Assembly: GCF_016798245.1 (NCBI RefSeq)
Contig: NZ_JAEUZA010000003.1
Span: 1-64,000 of the forward strand
Direction: 5' to 3'
DNA: 64,000 nt
Source: Alkalicoccobacillus gibsonii
GTDB taxonomy: Bacteria; Bacillota; Bacilli; Bacillales; Bacillaceae_D
Below, piece after piece: positions 7,828-16,129 of this stretch. Made by a program: the position numbers and the translations under genes. Each line of letters opens with the position of its first letter. The stretch's first letter is position 1. The notes beneath the pieces are model-generated. The model ran no database searches. It was given only the letters and a program-made list of their open reading frames with translations, and was not told the DNA's origin.

Positions 7828-8418
7828 TTAATACATTAGTTCAAATGTGTTGTCAGGCTTGGATCGCTTTGGCATATCCTGATATTCCTTGAAGACAAGC
7901 GTAAGTCCCGTTTCCTGATTAGGCAGAGCAGGGCTAATGACAAAGCTTGTATTCATGTGTTCACCTGAGCCACCTCCACCTCGCCACTGACATTCATAAT
8001 CCGTATTACTCCCTTTAATGATAAGCTCATAAAAGGGGTGCTCTTGAACGTCTGAATGGTAATCAGATGCTAGATTAAGCACACTCGCATTCTTATACTG
8101 TTTTATAAGAGTAATTGAATGAAACGCGTCTCCACTATCCATGCCTTTTAAGACAGGGATATTTTTTATAAAGCCTTTTGGTTCAATAATTGGCTTATGC
8201 TCATCCTCATAAAAGAGGGTGGAGAATAAGCTATGTAAGAAGGCTTCTTCAAATTGAAGGTCTTTTGCCCACCTTGAGAGAAGAGACTGATGAGGGAAGC
8301 CTGGGTTATTCTGCGTGCGTTGCTTTCGTTCAGAGAGCAGCTTTAGGATTTCTTTATCTATATTCTTTATTGATTCATCATAATAATCTGCAGGTGGTTT
8401 AAGTGAAACTTGATGCAT
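7828..8418 (-). CDS. Hypothetical protein, 196 aa
   Basis: Not firmly recognised. Residues about 14-75 (DESIKNIDKEILKLLSERKQ and following helices) resemble the helical pattern of a type II chorismate-mutase fold, a hydrophobic register plus LLxER. The C-terminal half is beta-rich with a Gly-rich CQWRGGGGSGEH turn. No membrane segments. It faces the MBL gene tail to tail with an 8-bp gap. The chorismate-mutase likeness is a fold-level suggestion only. Confidence 0.6.
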   Translation of the reverse strand: MHQVSLKPPADYYDESIKNIDKEILKLLSERKQRTQNNPGFPHQSLLSRWAKDLQFEEAFLHSLFSTLFYEDEHKPIIEPKGFIKNIPVLKGMDSGDAFHSITLIKQYKNASVLNLASDYHSDVQEHPFYELIIKGSNTDYECQWRGGGGSGEHMNTSFVISPALPNQETGLTLVFKEYQDMPKRSKPDNTFELMY

Positions 8419-8484
8419 GTAGGTTTTCCCCCAATATCTTTAAGTTAATGTAAGGAGTAAAAAAGGAATGGATCAAAGGCTATT

Positions 8485-8949
8485 ATGTTTCATTTTACAA
8501 TAACTAGTCCATCACATGTATTATCAAATAAAAATCGTAGCGATGTCTCTGCGATCTTATGTGTAGAAGCGACTCTTACCATATGGCATGATCAACAGTT
8601 GTTTGTAAGAATTGAAGGACTCACCATACTAGAATTTTATAAAAGCTTAATTGAATGGATAAAGTTAGATCATAAAGATAAACTTCAAGCATTTACCTAT
8701 TTCTCTATTGACCATGATGAAAGTGAGGGTCCGATTCTTTCTCTTGTTCCTTATTATGACAAGGTTTCAATGCAATCAATCTGGAGTGAGCAAGAACAAC
8801 CTCTTATACTTGAACAAAAAGAAGTGCTAGAGGCATTTATTTCATTAGAGCAAGACTTACAGAAAGAGATTGAGCGAACCTTTACGATTGATCTTGAACT
8901 TTTTATAAAGCATATTCAATATCGAATTTACGAGTCTACAAGCGATTAA
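8485..8949 (+). CDS. Hypothetical protein, 154 aa
   Basis: A soluble acidic protein with an all-beta start (MFHFTITSPSHVLSNKNRSD), then SAILCVEATLTIWHDQQLFV and LTILEFYKSLIEW, and a helical C-terminus. The pattern matches a small uncharacterised Bacillus family, but no function is known to me. Its stop overlaps the convergent DinB gene by 4 bp. The ribosome site is unremarkable, so a slightly different start is possible. Confidence 0.6.
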   Translation: MFHFTITSPSHVLSNKNRSDVSAILCVEATLTIWHDQQLFVRIEGLTILEFYKSLIEWIKLDHKDKLQAFTYFSIDHDESEGPILSLVPYYDKVSMQSIWSEQEQPLILEQKEVLEAFISLEQDLQKEIERTFTIDLELFIKHIQYRIYESTSD

Positions 8950-9419
8950 ACCGATTGGCTTGAAATACACTTCTTTAAGTCAAGAATCGCTTGGAGGTGC
9001 ATACCTTCATGGTAAATCGTGCGAATTAGTACTTGCTCAATGGTTTCCATTCCCATTTCCGTCGGAGGAAAGATTTCGGTAAGTCTATTACCGTAGGTTT
9101 TACGTAAATGTTCGGGTTGGTTGCTTAGCAGTTGCTTTAGTTCGGGTAAGCCTGGCGTATTGGCTTGAAAATTAGCTGGGGACGTACCAAACCCAAACCA
9201 TTGCTCATATGCATCAGGTACACCGGTAGGTTCTTTTGTTAGAGCTCTGATCCAATTGTACTGATCCAAATAGATGTGCCCAAGATTCCATCGTATATTA
9301 TTGTTGAAGGCAGGGGGAATAATGTCTGCTTCCTCCTCTGTAATGTCTTCTACTGTGGTGAGGAGCCATTCTCTATAGGTTTTTAATTGAAAAAGAAGAT
9401 TTGATTGTGTTGAATTCAT
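8946..9419 (-). CDS. DinB-family protein (putative metal-dependent)
   Basis: A 157-residue DinB/YfiT-like four-helix-bundle protein. The three metal-binding histidines of the family are recognisable: NLGHIYLD (His about 47) and the C-terminal pair YHEGMHLQAIL (about 136 and 140). Such proteins include bacillithiol-dependent transferases, but many have no known substrate. Single gene, ATG preceded by AGGTGATC. Partner and reaction are not determined by context. Confidence 0.85.
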   Translation of the reverse strand: MNSTQSNLLFQLKTYREWLLTTVEDITEEEADIIPPAFNNNIRWNLGHIYLDQYNWIRALTKEPTGVPDAYEQWFGFGTSPANFQANTPGLPELKQLLSNQPEHLRKTYGNRLTEIFPPTEMGMETIEQVLIRTIYHEGMHLQAILDLKKCISSQSV

Positions 9420-9480
9420 GTGATCACCTTTTCCATGTTTTCTTTTTACATTCGCTAGTAATGTCTGTATTCCTTCTTGC

Positions 9481-10338
9481 TTATAAATACCCCAACAATA
9501 ACTCCAAATTTCTCCCTGGGATCGTACCCTTGGTTAAAACATAAGAGAAGGATCTTTCTTCCTGTAGTCCAGCGATGTCTACGGTCTGTAACGTCTGATC
9601 TTTCAATTCGTTTTGAATGGTTGCCTCTGATAAAAACGCATAGCCTAGGTTATTTTTTACGCTTTCTTTAATACCATGAGTAGAACTAAAGACAATGGTA
9701 GACCCAAGCTCAATGTGATTTGTATCTACTAAGTGGTCGAAGGAGGAGCGCGTACCAGACCCGGATTCTCGTATGACCCATGTTCGATTTTGTAATTCTC
9801 CTATTCCAATCGGCTTGTCTACTAGGCCAGAGCATACAATGCGTAATCGATCCTGCTGAAATGGAGTAAGGATCACTTCTTTTAAGGTCGTTTCACTCTC
9901 TACAAAGCCAATGTCCACTTCAAAGGACCTGACGGCGTCTATAACAGAATGAGAGTTACCCATGGTAATGCTAATCTCAATGAGTGGATGATCCTTACGT
10001 AAGCGAGCAATGAGCTGAGGAAGGATATATTCCCCTATCGTGAAGCTTGTCCCAATTCTGATGTGTCCTTCTGCTTGTTGCTGTTTTTGATAGAGTGATT
10101 CTTTCGTTTGCTCATACAAAGCTTTCATCTTTAAGGCTTGCTCATAGAAAAAAGCACCTTCTGCTGTAACATGAAGAGATTTAGTGGTTCGATGAAACAA
10201 GGTTGAGGAGAACTCTCGCTCCAAATTGCGAATATGAACGCTAATTGTTGGTTGGGAGAGCGAACGTCTGACGGCTGTTTTTGTGAAATTGCGTTCTTGA
10301 ACAAGTGTGATGAATGTCTCAAGCTCATCCATGTGCAT
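9481..10338 (-). CDS. LysR-family transcriptional regulator
   Basis: A LysR regulator with an N-terminal winged HTH (MDELETFITLVQERNFTKTA, then LSQPTISVHIRNLEREF) and a periplasmic-binding-protein-like effector domain from about residue 90 (IRIGTSFTIGEYILPQL). The second in-frame ATG (10338) is chosen because AAAGGA lies 8 bp upstream. It is divergent from a YeiH-type exporter gene, the same pairing as enterobacterial yeiE/yeiH and related to the CysL group. I infer that it senses a sulfur compound and controls the exporter. Confidence 0.88.
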   Translation of the reverse strand: MHMDELETFITLVQERNFTKTAVRRSLSQPTISVHIRNLEREFSSTLFHRTTKSLHVTAEGAFFYEQALKMKALYEQTKESLYQKQQQAEGHIRIGTSFTIGEYILPQLIARLRKDHPLIEISITMGNSHSVIDAVRSFEVDIGFVESETTLKEVILTPFQQDRLRIVCSGLVDKPIGIGELQNRTWVIRESGSGTRSSFDHLVDTNHIELGSTIVFSSTHGIKESVKNNLGYAFLSEATIQNELKDQTLQTVDIAGLQEERSFSYVLTKGTIPGRNLELLLGYL

Positions 10339-10447
10339 GCACTTCATCCTTTATTATTATGATTTTTAATTAATATCATTATATATATTTATTTCACAAA
10401 TAAAAAGAAGGAGAGTAAGCTTGAGATAGACATCAGGGGGAGATTGT

Positions 10448-11434
10448 ATGTGCAGTGGAAACTTTTGGGCAGGATTAGGATTAACCTTTATTATTGCTGG
10501 TATCGCTTACTTTGTGGCAAGGGTTCCTTACTTGGAGATTGTGGGTCAATTAGTCATTGCGATAATACTTGGCTTAGTATGGAATGGAACGATTGGAGTC
10601 AAGCAACCATTTCGATCAGGTATCGAGTATGCGAGCTCGAGGCTGCTTAGAGTGGGCATTGTCTTATTAGGCTTACGATTAAACTTGATGGATATTTATC
10701 ATGCTGGACTACCAGTCTTTTTTTATGCGTTTGTGTTATTGGTGACTACGATTGCGATTGTGTATGGTCTATGTCGTGCATTTCGAGTAAATCAAACAGT
10801 AAGTCTGTTAACTGCATGTGGAACGGCAATATGTGGAGCGGCTGCTATATTAGCGATTGCGCCTATTGTTAAAGCAAAGGAACAAAGTATTGGCGTAGCC
10901 GTAGCTGTTATTGCGTTACTAGGAACAAGTTTCACCATCGTCTATACCGTTTTGTATACCTGGCTGCCTTTATCAGACTATCAGTTTGGGGTTTTTGCAG
11001 GAGGTACGTTGCATGAAGTAGCACATGTGGTTGCGGCTTCTTCTGTTGGGGGGGAGCAGGCAGAGAACATGGGGATCGTTGTAAAATTAACAAGAGTAGC
11101 GTTGTTAGTACCGGTGGCTTTTAGTGTGATGGTTTGGTTGGACAAAGGTAATAAGCAAGCGCGAGTAAATAAAGCGCCACCCATTCCATGGTTTCTTTTT
11201 GGTTTTGTGGCGATGAGTGTGTTGAACACAATAGGTATCATACCACAAATGATTATTGATGGATGTATTGTGATTTCCTATTTATTACTTGCCATGGCGA
11301 TGGCTGGTTTAGGCTTAAAAATGGATGTAGGAATTCTAAGGAAACAAGGAGGTATTGTCTTACTGGCTGCTTTAATTGGTTCGGTTATTCTTGTATTAGT
11401 AGGCTATCTGTTTCTTAATTGGTTACCTATCTAG
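10448..11434 (+). CDS. YeiH-type putative sulfate exporter (UPF0324)
   Basis: A 328-residue membrane protein with about 10 hydrophobic spans. Recognised family motifs are LVIAIILGLVWNG, ASSRLLRVGIVLLGLRLNL, LLTACGTAICGAAAILA and GGTLHEVAHVVAASSVGGE. The family has been annotated as sulfate or sulfite export-related on the basis of gene context and regulation by LysR (CysL/YeiE-like) proteins. The divergent LysR gene here agrees with that. AGGGGGAG precedes ATG. Confidence 0.88.
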   Translation: MCSGNFWAGLGLTFIIAGIAYFVARVPYLEIVGQLVIAIILGLVWNGTIGVKQPFRSGIEYASSRLLRVGIVLLGLRLNLMDIYHAGLPVFFYAFVLLVTTIAIVYGLCRAFRVNQTVSLLTACGTAICGAAAILAIAPIVKAKEQSIGVAVAVIALLGTSFTIVYTVLYTWLPLSDYQFGVFAGGTLHEVAHVVAASSVGGEQAENMGIVVKLTRVALLVPVAFSVMVWLDKGNKQARVNKAPPIPWFLFGFVAMSVLNTIGIIPQMIIDGCIVISYLLLAMAMAGLGLKMDVGILRKQGGIVLLAALIGSVILVLVGYLFLNWLPI

Positions 11435-11503
11435 TGTGTTTGCCCCGTCCCTAAGCGGGTATAGATAGGTAAAAAGAGAAGAGAACCAATGGAGGTCATC
11501 ATC

Positions 11504-11647
11504 ATGGAAACGTTTCAAGTGCTTATGGGGGTAACGAGCCTAAGTGTCCTGTTAGCTGCCTACGCCGAAACGAATGAAGCGAAAGCTAAGCTGATCAAAG
11601 AGAGTGCAGCTAACCAACTTGCTCCAATCAGCAAAAAAAATAAATAG
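11504..11647 (+). CDS. Small protein, 47 aa
   Basis: ATG at 11504 with GGAGG 8 bp upstream. The peptide starts METFQVLMGVTSLSVLLAAY, a short hydrophobic helix, and continues with an Ala/Lys/Glu helix ending ISKKNK. A perfect terminator follows directly. Not recognised. Start signal and terminator support a real gene. Confidence 0.5.
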   Translation: METFQVLMGVTSLSVLLAAYAETNEAKAKLIKESAANQLAPISKKNK

Positions 11648-11687
11648 AAAAGAGGTGAAACGGATCATTCTGTTTCACCTCTTTTTA
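11648..11687 (+). terminator. Terminator after the 47-aa gene
   Basis: AAAAGAGGTGAAAC and GTTTCACCTCTTTT form a 14-bp perfect stem with a TTTTTATT tail. Its symmetry lets it act in both directions, for the convergent small gene at 11688 as well. Confidence 0.9.
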
Positions 11688-11834
11688 TTAAGTGGGACTC
11701 ACTTGTTTAATGAGAATGAAGAAAGGTCCAAGTTGTTTTTTAAATAAGAATGGGCGTTTTCGAATAAAAGCTTCCATCTCCGCTTGCTGTTGTAGATCTC
11801 TTATCCGAGCTTTAATACATTCAAGCTCAAGCAT
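11688..11834 (-). CDS. Small basic protein, 48 aa
   Basis: ATG at 11834 with GGAGG 9 bp upstream. The peptide begins MLELECIKARIRDLQQQAEM (amphipathic helix) and ends with a basic, aromatic tail FLFKKQLGPFFILIKQVSPT. It lies 16 bp after the stop of the beta-repeat gene and is likely the third gene of the sigma-factor operon. No family recognised. Confidence 0.5.
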   Translation of the reverse strand: MLELECIKARIRDLQQQAEMEAFIRKRPFLFKKQLGPFFILIKQVSPT

Positions 11835-11850
11835 AGGGTAAAACCTCCTT

Positions 11851-13044
11851 TTAAAGAGTCAGTTCTCCGATGTTATCCAGCCCTTCTTTTAATTCCTGCT
11901 TAGACAAATCAATGACCTCGCCATGATTCGTTTGAAGTAAACGTTGAATGAGCGCTTTTTGACTGGACGACACAGTATAAATGGTTCCGAATAGATGGAT
12001 CTCTTGAAGGCGCTGTCCAAGTAGCTCTGGCGTCACAGAATCTGAAAGGGTTAAACTTTTTTCTACTACTAAAGCTGTATCCTCATTCAAGATCTCAGCA
12101 TCGTCTCCATGCCATTCTTCCTTCTCGACCATACGAACATGGGTAGTGAAGGAAAGGACCTCTGTTTCAATTTGGTCTAACGCTTCATATACTAAGTCCT
12201 CCAAGTCCTCAGGGCATATAACATAGGAAGTAGAGTGAATAGAAGAAAAGGCTTTTTCAAAGACTTCCCGTGAAACAGAAGCATCAATTAAAATAGGTTT
12301 ATTCGTATAGATGGAACGTTGTTTAAAGCGTTTGATCGATTGTTTTGTTAGTGATAGTGTCTTTTTTAACTCAAGGTAATCCGTTGGAATCACTTCCACT
12401 TTTCCTAGTACAGTCGCTTTTTTATGGAAAATGTGTTCTTGATGTTTGTACAGTGTCGCTTTGCCAGTTAAGATCACTCGTGCAATCTTTTGCTTGAATA
12501 ATTCTAGATCCAAATCTGGTTCGATTGATAACTTACCACTAACAAGAAGGGGAGTTTGATTGTTTAGACCTTCTAGATATCCATTTGAAAGTGTTACATT
12601 TCCAACAGTATAGTGAGGAAGCTCTTCTTCGTATGTTTCAATTGTTCCACTTGTACTTCGCAGGATCAGACCCGTCGCTCCATGTAAGTGGGGTGGGGTA
12701 TAAACAACGCCACTTACATATAACTGACATTTTGTTTGTTTTAGCTGTTCAACCGTTACATTCTTATCGATGATACAAACACCGCTAACCATAACCAAAA
12801 TCGTTTCATCAAAAGCCATGAGGTAGTCTGAATCAATTGTTAAAGATCCACTAACGGATCGTGTATCATGATCAATCTCAAACGTTTTACCAATGTTATT
12901 CGCATTTAGCAAAGGAAGCAGATGCGCTGTTTCTCTTGAGTACAATACAAGTCCTACATTGTTAATCTGTTCAATTTCTTTAATGCTTTCTTCTGTTGCT
13001 CGGACAATGTTTAACGTACCAATATTTCCGATTTTTCTTCCCAT
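11851..13044 (-). CDS. Beta-repeat protein, partner of sigma factor
   Basis: Translation is best started at the second ATG of the ATGATG pair (13044), with GAGGAGG 7 bp upstream and the sigma gene's stop 2-4 bp away. This gives about 397 residues. The protein is soluble and built from repeated beta units of the form VSG-x-hydrophobic-x-I, for example VSGSLTIDSDYLMAFDETI, VSGVCIIDKNVTVEQLKQ, VSGVVYTPPHLHG and VSGKLSIEPDLDLELFKQ. This resembles a beta-helix or bactofilin-like stack. Coupling to the sigma gene suggests that it regulates or is scaffolded with it. Function unknown. Confidence 0.7.
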   Translation of the reverse strand: MGRKIGNIGTLNIVRATEESIKEIEQINNVGLVLYSRETAHLLPLLNANNIGKTFEIDHDTRSVSGSLTIDSDYLMAFDETILVMVSGVCIIDKNVTVEQLKQTKCQLYVSGVVYTPPHLHGATGLILRSTSGTIETYEEELPHYTVGNVTLSNGYLEGLNNQTPLLVSGKLSIEPDLDLELFKQKIARVILTGKATLYKHQEHIFHKKATVLGKVEVIPTDYLELKKTLSLTKQSIKRFKQRSIYTNKPILIDASVSREVFEKAFSSIHSTSYVICPEDLEDLVYEALDQIETEVLSFTTHVRMVEKEEWHGDDAEILNEDTALVVEKSLTLSDSVTPELLGQRLQEIHLFGTIYTVSSSQKALIQRLLQTNHGEVIDLSKQELKEGLDNIGELTL

Positions 13045-13046
13045 CA

Positions 13047-13511
13047 TTATTCCTCCTCTAAATACTCTCTTAATGTTTTTAGCGCCTGAGCTAGATGATA
13101 ACGTATAGTTGGTGCACTCAGCCCGGTTTGTTGTGCAATTTCTTTGCTGGTTAATCCAATCCAATACCGTTTAAAGACAATGTCGCTCTGTTGTTTCGGA
13201 AGCTTGCTTAGTAATTCGACCATCTCAATCGATGAGATGCCAACTGCTGAGAATACTGGTTCGTATTCATCCTCCCATTCGTCTTCTCGTTGATGCTTAC
13301 GGCGATGATCAATCAGATTGTTTTTCATCACCCGGTAAAACCAAGCCTTTTGCTTATGACGTGGCCACGTCTGAATCTCTCGTTGGCTTAAGGCTTTTTC
13401 AACTGCGTGACTAATCAGATCATCGGCTTCCAAGTTGTGTCTCGCAATCGATCTGGCGAAACGCTTAAGATCTGATTCAAGGTCGATGTACAGCTCCTGC
13501 ACAAGCATCAT
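13047..13511 (-). CDS. Sigma-70 family RNA polymerase sigma factor
   Basis: A 154-residue ECF-size sigma factor. Region 2 contains DLKRFARSIARHNLEADDLI and WFYRVMKNNLIDHRRKHQRE. Region 4 (about 98-150) contains LPKQQSDIVFKRYWIGLTSK and GLSAPTIRYHLAQALKTLRE. ATG with AAGGAG 7 bp upstream. Its stop codon overlaps the first ATG of the next gene, so the two are translationally coupled. The partner is a soluble beta-repeat protein rather than a membrane anti-sigma, which is unusual. Confidence 0.85.
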   Translation of the reverse strand: MMLVQELYIDLESDLKRFARSIARHNLEADDLISHAVEKALSQREIQTWPRHKQKAWFYRVMKNNLIDHRRKHQREDEWEDEYEPVFSAVGISSIEMVELLSKLPKQQSDIVFKRYWIGLTSKEIAQQTGLSAPTIRYHLAQALKTLREYLEEE

Positions 13512-13665
13512 TCCTAATCTCCTTGATGTATTTGTTTTAGTGTAGCCGATTCATCTAGATAACGGTTGAAGAAGAGAAAGTGTTGGTGAAATCTAAAAAA
13601 AGAATTTGTAGGATTTTATCAGCTTTTGTCAGTGCTTGTAGCAAGAATCTTATCATTTTTATAAA

Positions 13666-13702
13666 TGAATACGTTTACAAACTCGTAGAACGGTGATAGA
13701 CT
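13666..13702 (+). promoter_or_regulatory. Promoter with cre-like site for TRAP operon
   Basis: TTTACA (13674-13679), a 17-bp spacer and TAGACT (13697-13702) make a sigma-A type promoter. TGAATACGTTTACA (13666-13679) overlaps the -35 box and matches the CcpA cre consensus TGWAANCGNTWNCA with one mismatch. That would place the operon under catabolite repression. Prediction only. Confidence 0.5.
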
Positions 13703-13708
13703 GCTTTT

Positions 13709-13726
13709 AAGTAATAAATATTACTT
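13709..13726. promoter_or_regulatory. Palindromic operator candidate at operon start
   Basis: AAGTAAT-AAAT-ATTACTT is an inverted repeat with 7-bp arms, placed about 7 bp after the -10 box, at the expected transcription start. The operon encodes an RpiR-type repressor, which is the obvious candidate to bind here. Confidence 0.5.
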
Positions 13727-13774
13727 TTTAAACTTATATGTAATAAAATATACTATAGGTAAGGAGCATGTCTT

Positions 13775-15124
13775 ATGGGTATCGCTGTGTGGGCTTTAGC
13801 AGCCTTTATCGTTATCGTCTTAATTTGGGCTATCTTTACAAAGCGAAATATTGGTGAAGCCATGATCTTAGGTTTCATTATTACTCTCGTTTTCTCTGGA
13901 AGCCGAGCGTTTGAACTTTTTTTACCTAGTTTGATGACAGGGCTTACACATTCTGTTGTGTTTGCTTCGTTAGCGTTTATTTTTATGGCACAACTCATTA
14001 ATTATACGGGACTTATCGGTAGGATTATTCAAATTTTAAATTCACTAATTGGTCGCTTGCCTGGAGGGGCAGCGTATGTGAATACGTTTGGCTCGGCGCT
14101 TTTTGCACTTGTGGCCGGGTCAGGATCTGGAATTGCAGCAACAACAGGTTCGATCACCATTCCTTGGATGGAGAAATCCGGATGGAGGAAGGAACATGCA
14201 GCATCCGTTGTAGCAGGTAACTCTGGCTTTGGAAGTATTATTCCTCCAAATTCTACAATGTTTATCATGCTTGGATTTGCTCCAGTAGCAGCTAGTGTGA
14301 CTGAGAGTGATTTATTTTTAGCCTTATACATTGCTGGTTTGTATGCGTTGATTCATCGTGTTGTGGTTGTGTATGTGATGACGAAGAAATACAACATTCA
14401 ACCAGTTCATCCTGATTTGATTCAGCCCTTATCAAAATCATTTAGTGAAGGATGGACCTCACTTCTTATTTTCCTAGGAATTATTATTCCGCTCATTATA
14501 AACTTTGGTCCGTTATCTAGATGGTTCTTGTCCCATGAAAGCTTGGGTGAGGCTGTAATGAGCTCAATCTCATTCATTGTTTGGGTGCCAGTCTTTATGA
14601 TTTTCTTCACCTTACTTGTTGGACGTAACCATTTACCAAAAGGAAAAAAACAATGGACGGCTTTCTTCGAAAAAACAGCTCCATCCTATTATGTCATTGG
14701 ACCTGTCTTAATTTTCACCTTTGCTACAAGCGCTGTTTTAAATGAAATTGGATTAACAGAACAGCTGCAAGCATTAATGACATCGTTCGCATTACCAAAG
14801 TGGTTAATGGTCGCTATCGTAGGGATTGTCATTACACTCGTCGCAACACCACTTGCAACGTCTGCAACCATTGCCACCATTGGTCTTGCTTCATTTGGTG
14901 CACTAACAGCTGTTGGAGTGGATCCTCTGGTAGCGGTTGTAACGATTATGATGTTTGGGGCAACGGAAGGAAGTACACCAACTTCAGGACCTATTTATGT
15001 AGCTACGGGAATGGCGAAGGTTGGACCTGAAAAAACATACGTGCCATTACTTCTTTTCTATACCTTACCTTTAATGATTATTAGCTGGTTAATTGGGATG
15101 GGCATCATTCCAATCACATTTTAG
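13775..15124 (+). CDS. TRAP-type large permease (DctM-like)
   Basis: A 449-residue membrane protein with about 12-13 hydrophobic segments. DctM-like hallmarks are GSGSGIAATTGSITIPWM, FGSIIPPNSTMFIMLGFAP and, near the end, ATEGSTPTSGPIYVATGMAK. TRAP large subunits move organic acids with sodium, normally with a small membrane subunit and a periplasmic binding protein. Only a 77-residue membrane protein follows and no DctP-like binding protein is present. The RraA-like aldolase and dehydrogenase downstream suggest an oxo- or hydroxy-acid substrate. AAGGAG precedes ATG. Confidence 0.8.
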   Translation: MGIAVWALAAFIVIVLIWAIFTKRNIGEAMILGFIITLVFSGSRAFELFLPSLMTGLTHSVVFASLAFIFMAQLINYTGLIGRIIQILNSLIGRLPGGAAYVNTFGSALFALVAGSGSGIAATTGSITIPWMEKSGWRKEHAASVVAGNSGFGSIIPPNSTMFIMLGFAPVAASVTESDLFLALYIAGLYALIHRVVVVYVMTKKYNIQPVHPDLIQPLSKSFSEGWTSLLIFLGIIIPLIINFGPLSRWFLSHESLGEAVMSSISFIVWVPVFMIFFTLLVGRNHLPKGKKQWTAFFEKTAPSYYVIGPVLIFTFATSAVLNEIGLTEQLQALMTSFALPKWLMVAIVGIVITLVATPLATSATIATIGLASFGALTAVGVDPLVAVVTIMMFGATEGSTPTSGPIYVATGMAKVGPEKTYVPLLLFYTLPLMIISWLIGMGIIPITF

Positions 15125-15138
15125 GAGGAGAGGCTTCA

Positions 15139-15372
15139 ATGAGGAAAATTATCTTAGGAATTTTTATTCTGTCTGTCATCCTTTTTACAGTCTTAGGAAC
15201 GGTTTTAGTTTTTGGACAAATGCTAGGCTTGTTCACCTTCCAAGCAAATTGGGTTATCGGGCTTAATGAGAATTTAGCGAGTACTGTTTACTTTATGACA
15301 TCAATTGCTGCCTTTAGCGGATATTTATTATCTTATTTTAAACAACCAAAGGTAGAGGAAGAGGGGAAGTAA
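15139..15372 (+). CDS. Small two-span membrane protein, TRAP partner
   Basis: A 77-residue protein with two membrane helices (residues about 4-30, and 48-68 containing TVYFMTSIAAFSGYLLSYF) and a charged tail. GGAGGAGAGG precedes ATG. It starts 14 bp after the permease gene and ends 1 bp before the aldolase gene. By position it replaces the DctQ subunit, but DctQ proteins are about twice as long with four spans, so this would be a reduced or unrelated partner. Confidence 0.7.
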   Translation: MRKIILGIFILSVILFTVLGTVLVFGQMLGLFTFQANWVIGLNENLASTVYFMTSIAAFSGYLLSYFKQPKVEEEGK

Positions 15373-15373
15373 C

Positions 15374-16009
15374 ATGACAAATGTAGAATTCAAACCAGTC
15401 CCAGATGTGTTACCAGAGGAGTGGGTTCAAAGAGCAAAGAAATTAAGTACAACATTACTTAGTGATGTTGTTGATACTCCACCAGAAATGGACTATCGAA
15501 TCAAGCCATGTAATATCGATAGTGTAATTGTTGGTTCAGCCGTTACGGTAGATGTAAACGATGGAGATAATCTAGCTGTTCACCATGCCATGTATCAAGC
15601 ACAGCCTGGACACGTTCTTGTTGTTTCGGCGGGTGGATATGAAAAAAGAGCTGTTATAGGAGAATTGATGGCAAGTGCTGCAGAGGCACTGAACCTAAGC
15701 GGATTTATTATAGATGGGTTAATTCGTGATTATCACACGCTTGCTCAATCATCGATCCCTGTGTTCAGTCGTGGAGCAATACCAGGTGGACCAACAAAGA
15801 ACGGACCAGGAATGATTAATGCTTCTGTGTTCTGTGGTGGAAAAGAAGTTGTGCCAGGTGATTTCATTATGGGAGATGCGGACGGAGTTATCGTCCTACC
15901 AAGACACAAGGTAGAAGATGCGTTAACCCGAGCTGAAGAAAAAGGCGCGTACGAGCAAAAAAGGCTTAAAGACATCTCTGAAGGTCAAATCAAACCGAGT
16001 TGGTTGTAA
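15374..16009 (+). CDS. RraA-family aldolase-like protein
   Basis: A 211-residue RraA/HMG-CHA aldolase-family protein. Seen are LSTTLLSDVVD near the start, GFIIDGLIRDYHTLAQSSIP with the Arg-Asp pair used by active 4-hydroxy-4-methyl-2-oxoglutarate aldolases, and VPGDFIMGDADGVIVLPRHK. Because RD is kept, I favour a class II pyruvate aldolase or oxaloacetate decarboxylase over the RNase E inhibitor role. Its genes are flanked by a transporter and a dehydrogenase, consistent with a hydroxy-oxo-acid catabolic pathway. Confidence 0.82.
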   Translation: MTNVEFKPVPDVLPEEWVQRAKKLSTTLLSDVVDTPPEMDYRIKPCNIDSVIVGSAVTVDVNDGDNLAVHHAMYQAQPGHVLVVSAGGYEKRAVIGELMASAAEALNLSGFIIDGLIRDYHTLAQSSIPVFSRGAIPGGPTKNGPGMINASVFCGGKEVVPGDFIMGDADGVIVLPRHKVEDALTRAEEKGAYEQKRLKDISEGQIKPSWL

Positions 16010-16084
16010 CGGAGAGGGTTCTACGCATACGTTAAATCGCTATCAATCTCTTTAAAGGATATTAGACACTGTATTCTAAGTTCG

Positions 16085-16106
16085 ATATGATTCTTTTAGA
16101 TCATAT
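16085..16106. promoter_or_regulatory. Inverted repeat upstream of RpiR gene
   Basis: ATATGAT (16085-16091) and ATCATAT (16100-16106) flank TCTTTTAG. A longer imperfect pair, TTTAAAGGATA (about 16050) and TATCCTTTAA (about 16108), surrounds it. These sit just before the RpiR ribosome site and could be an autoregulatory operator or a leader structure. Confidence 0.35.
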
Positions 16107-16129
16107 TATCCTTTAAGGAGAGGAAGCAA

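Noticed and set aside
13048-13164. N-terminal extension of the beta-repeat protein
   Set aside because: It would lie inside the sigma gene. The ATGATG at the sigma stop has GAGGAGG upstream and explains the start by coupling.
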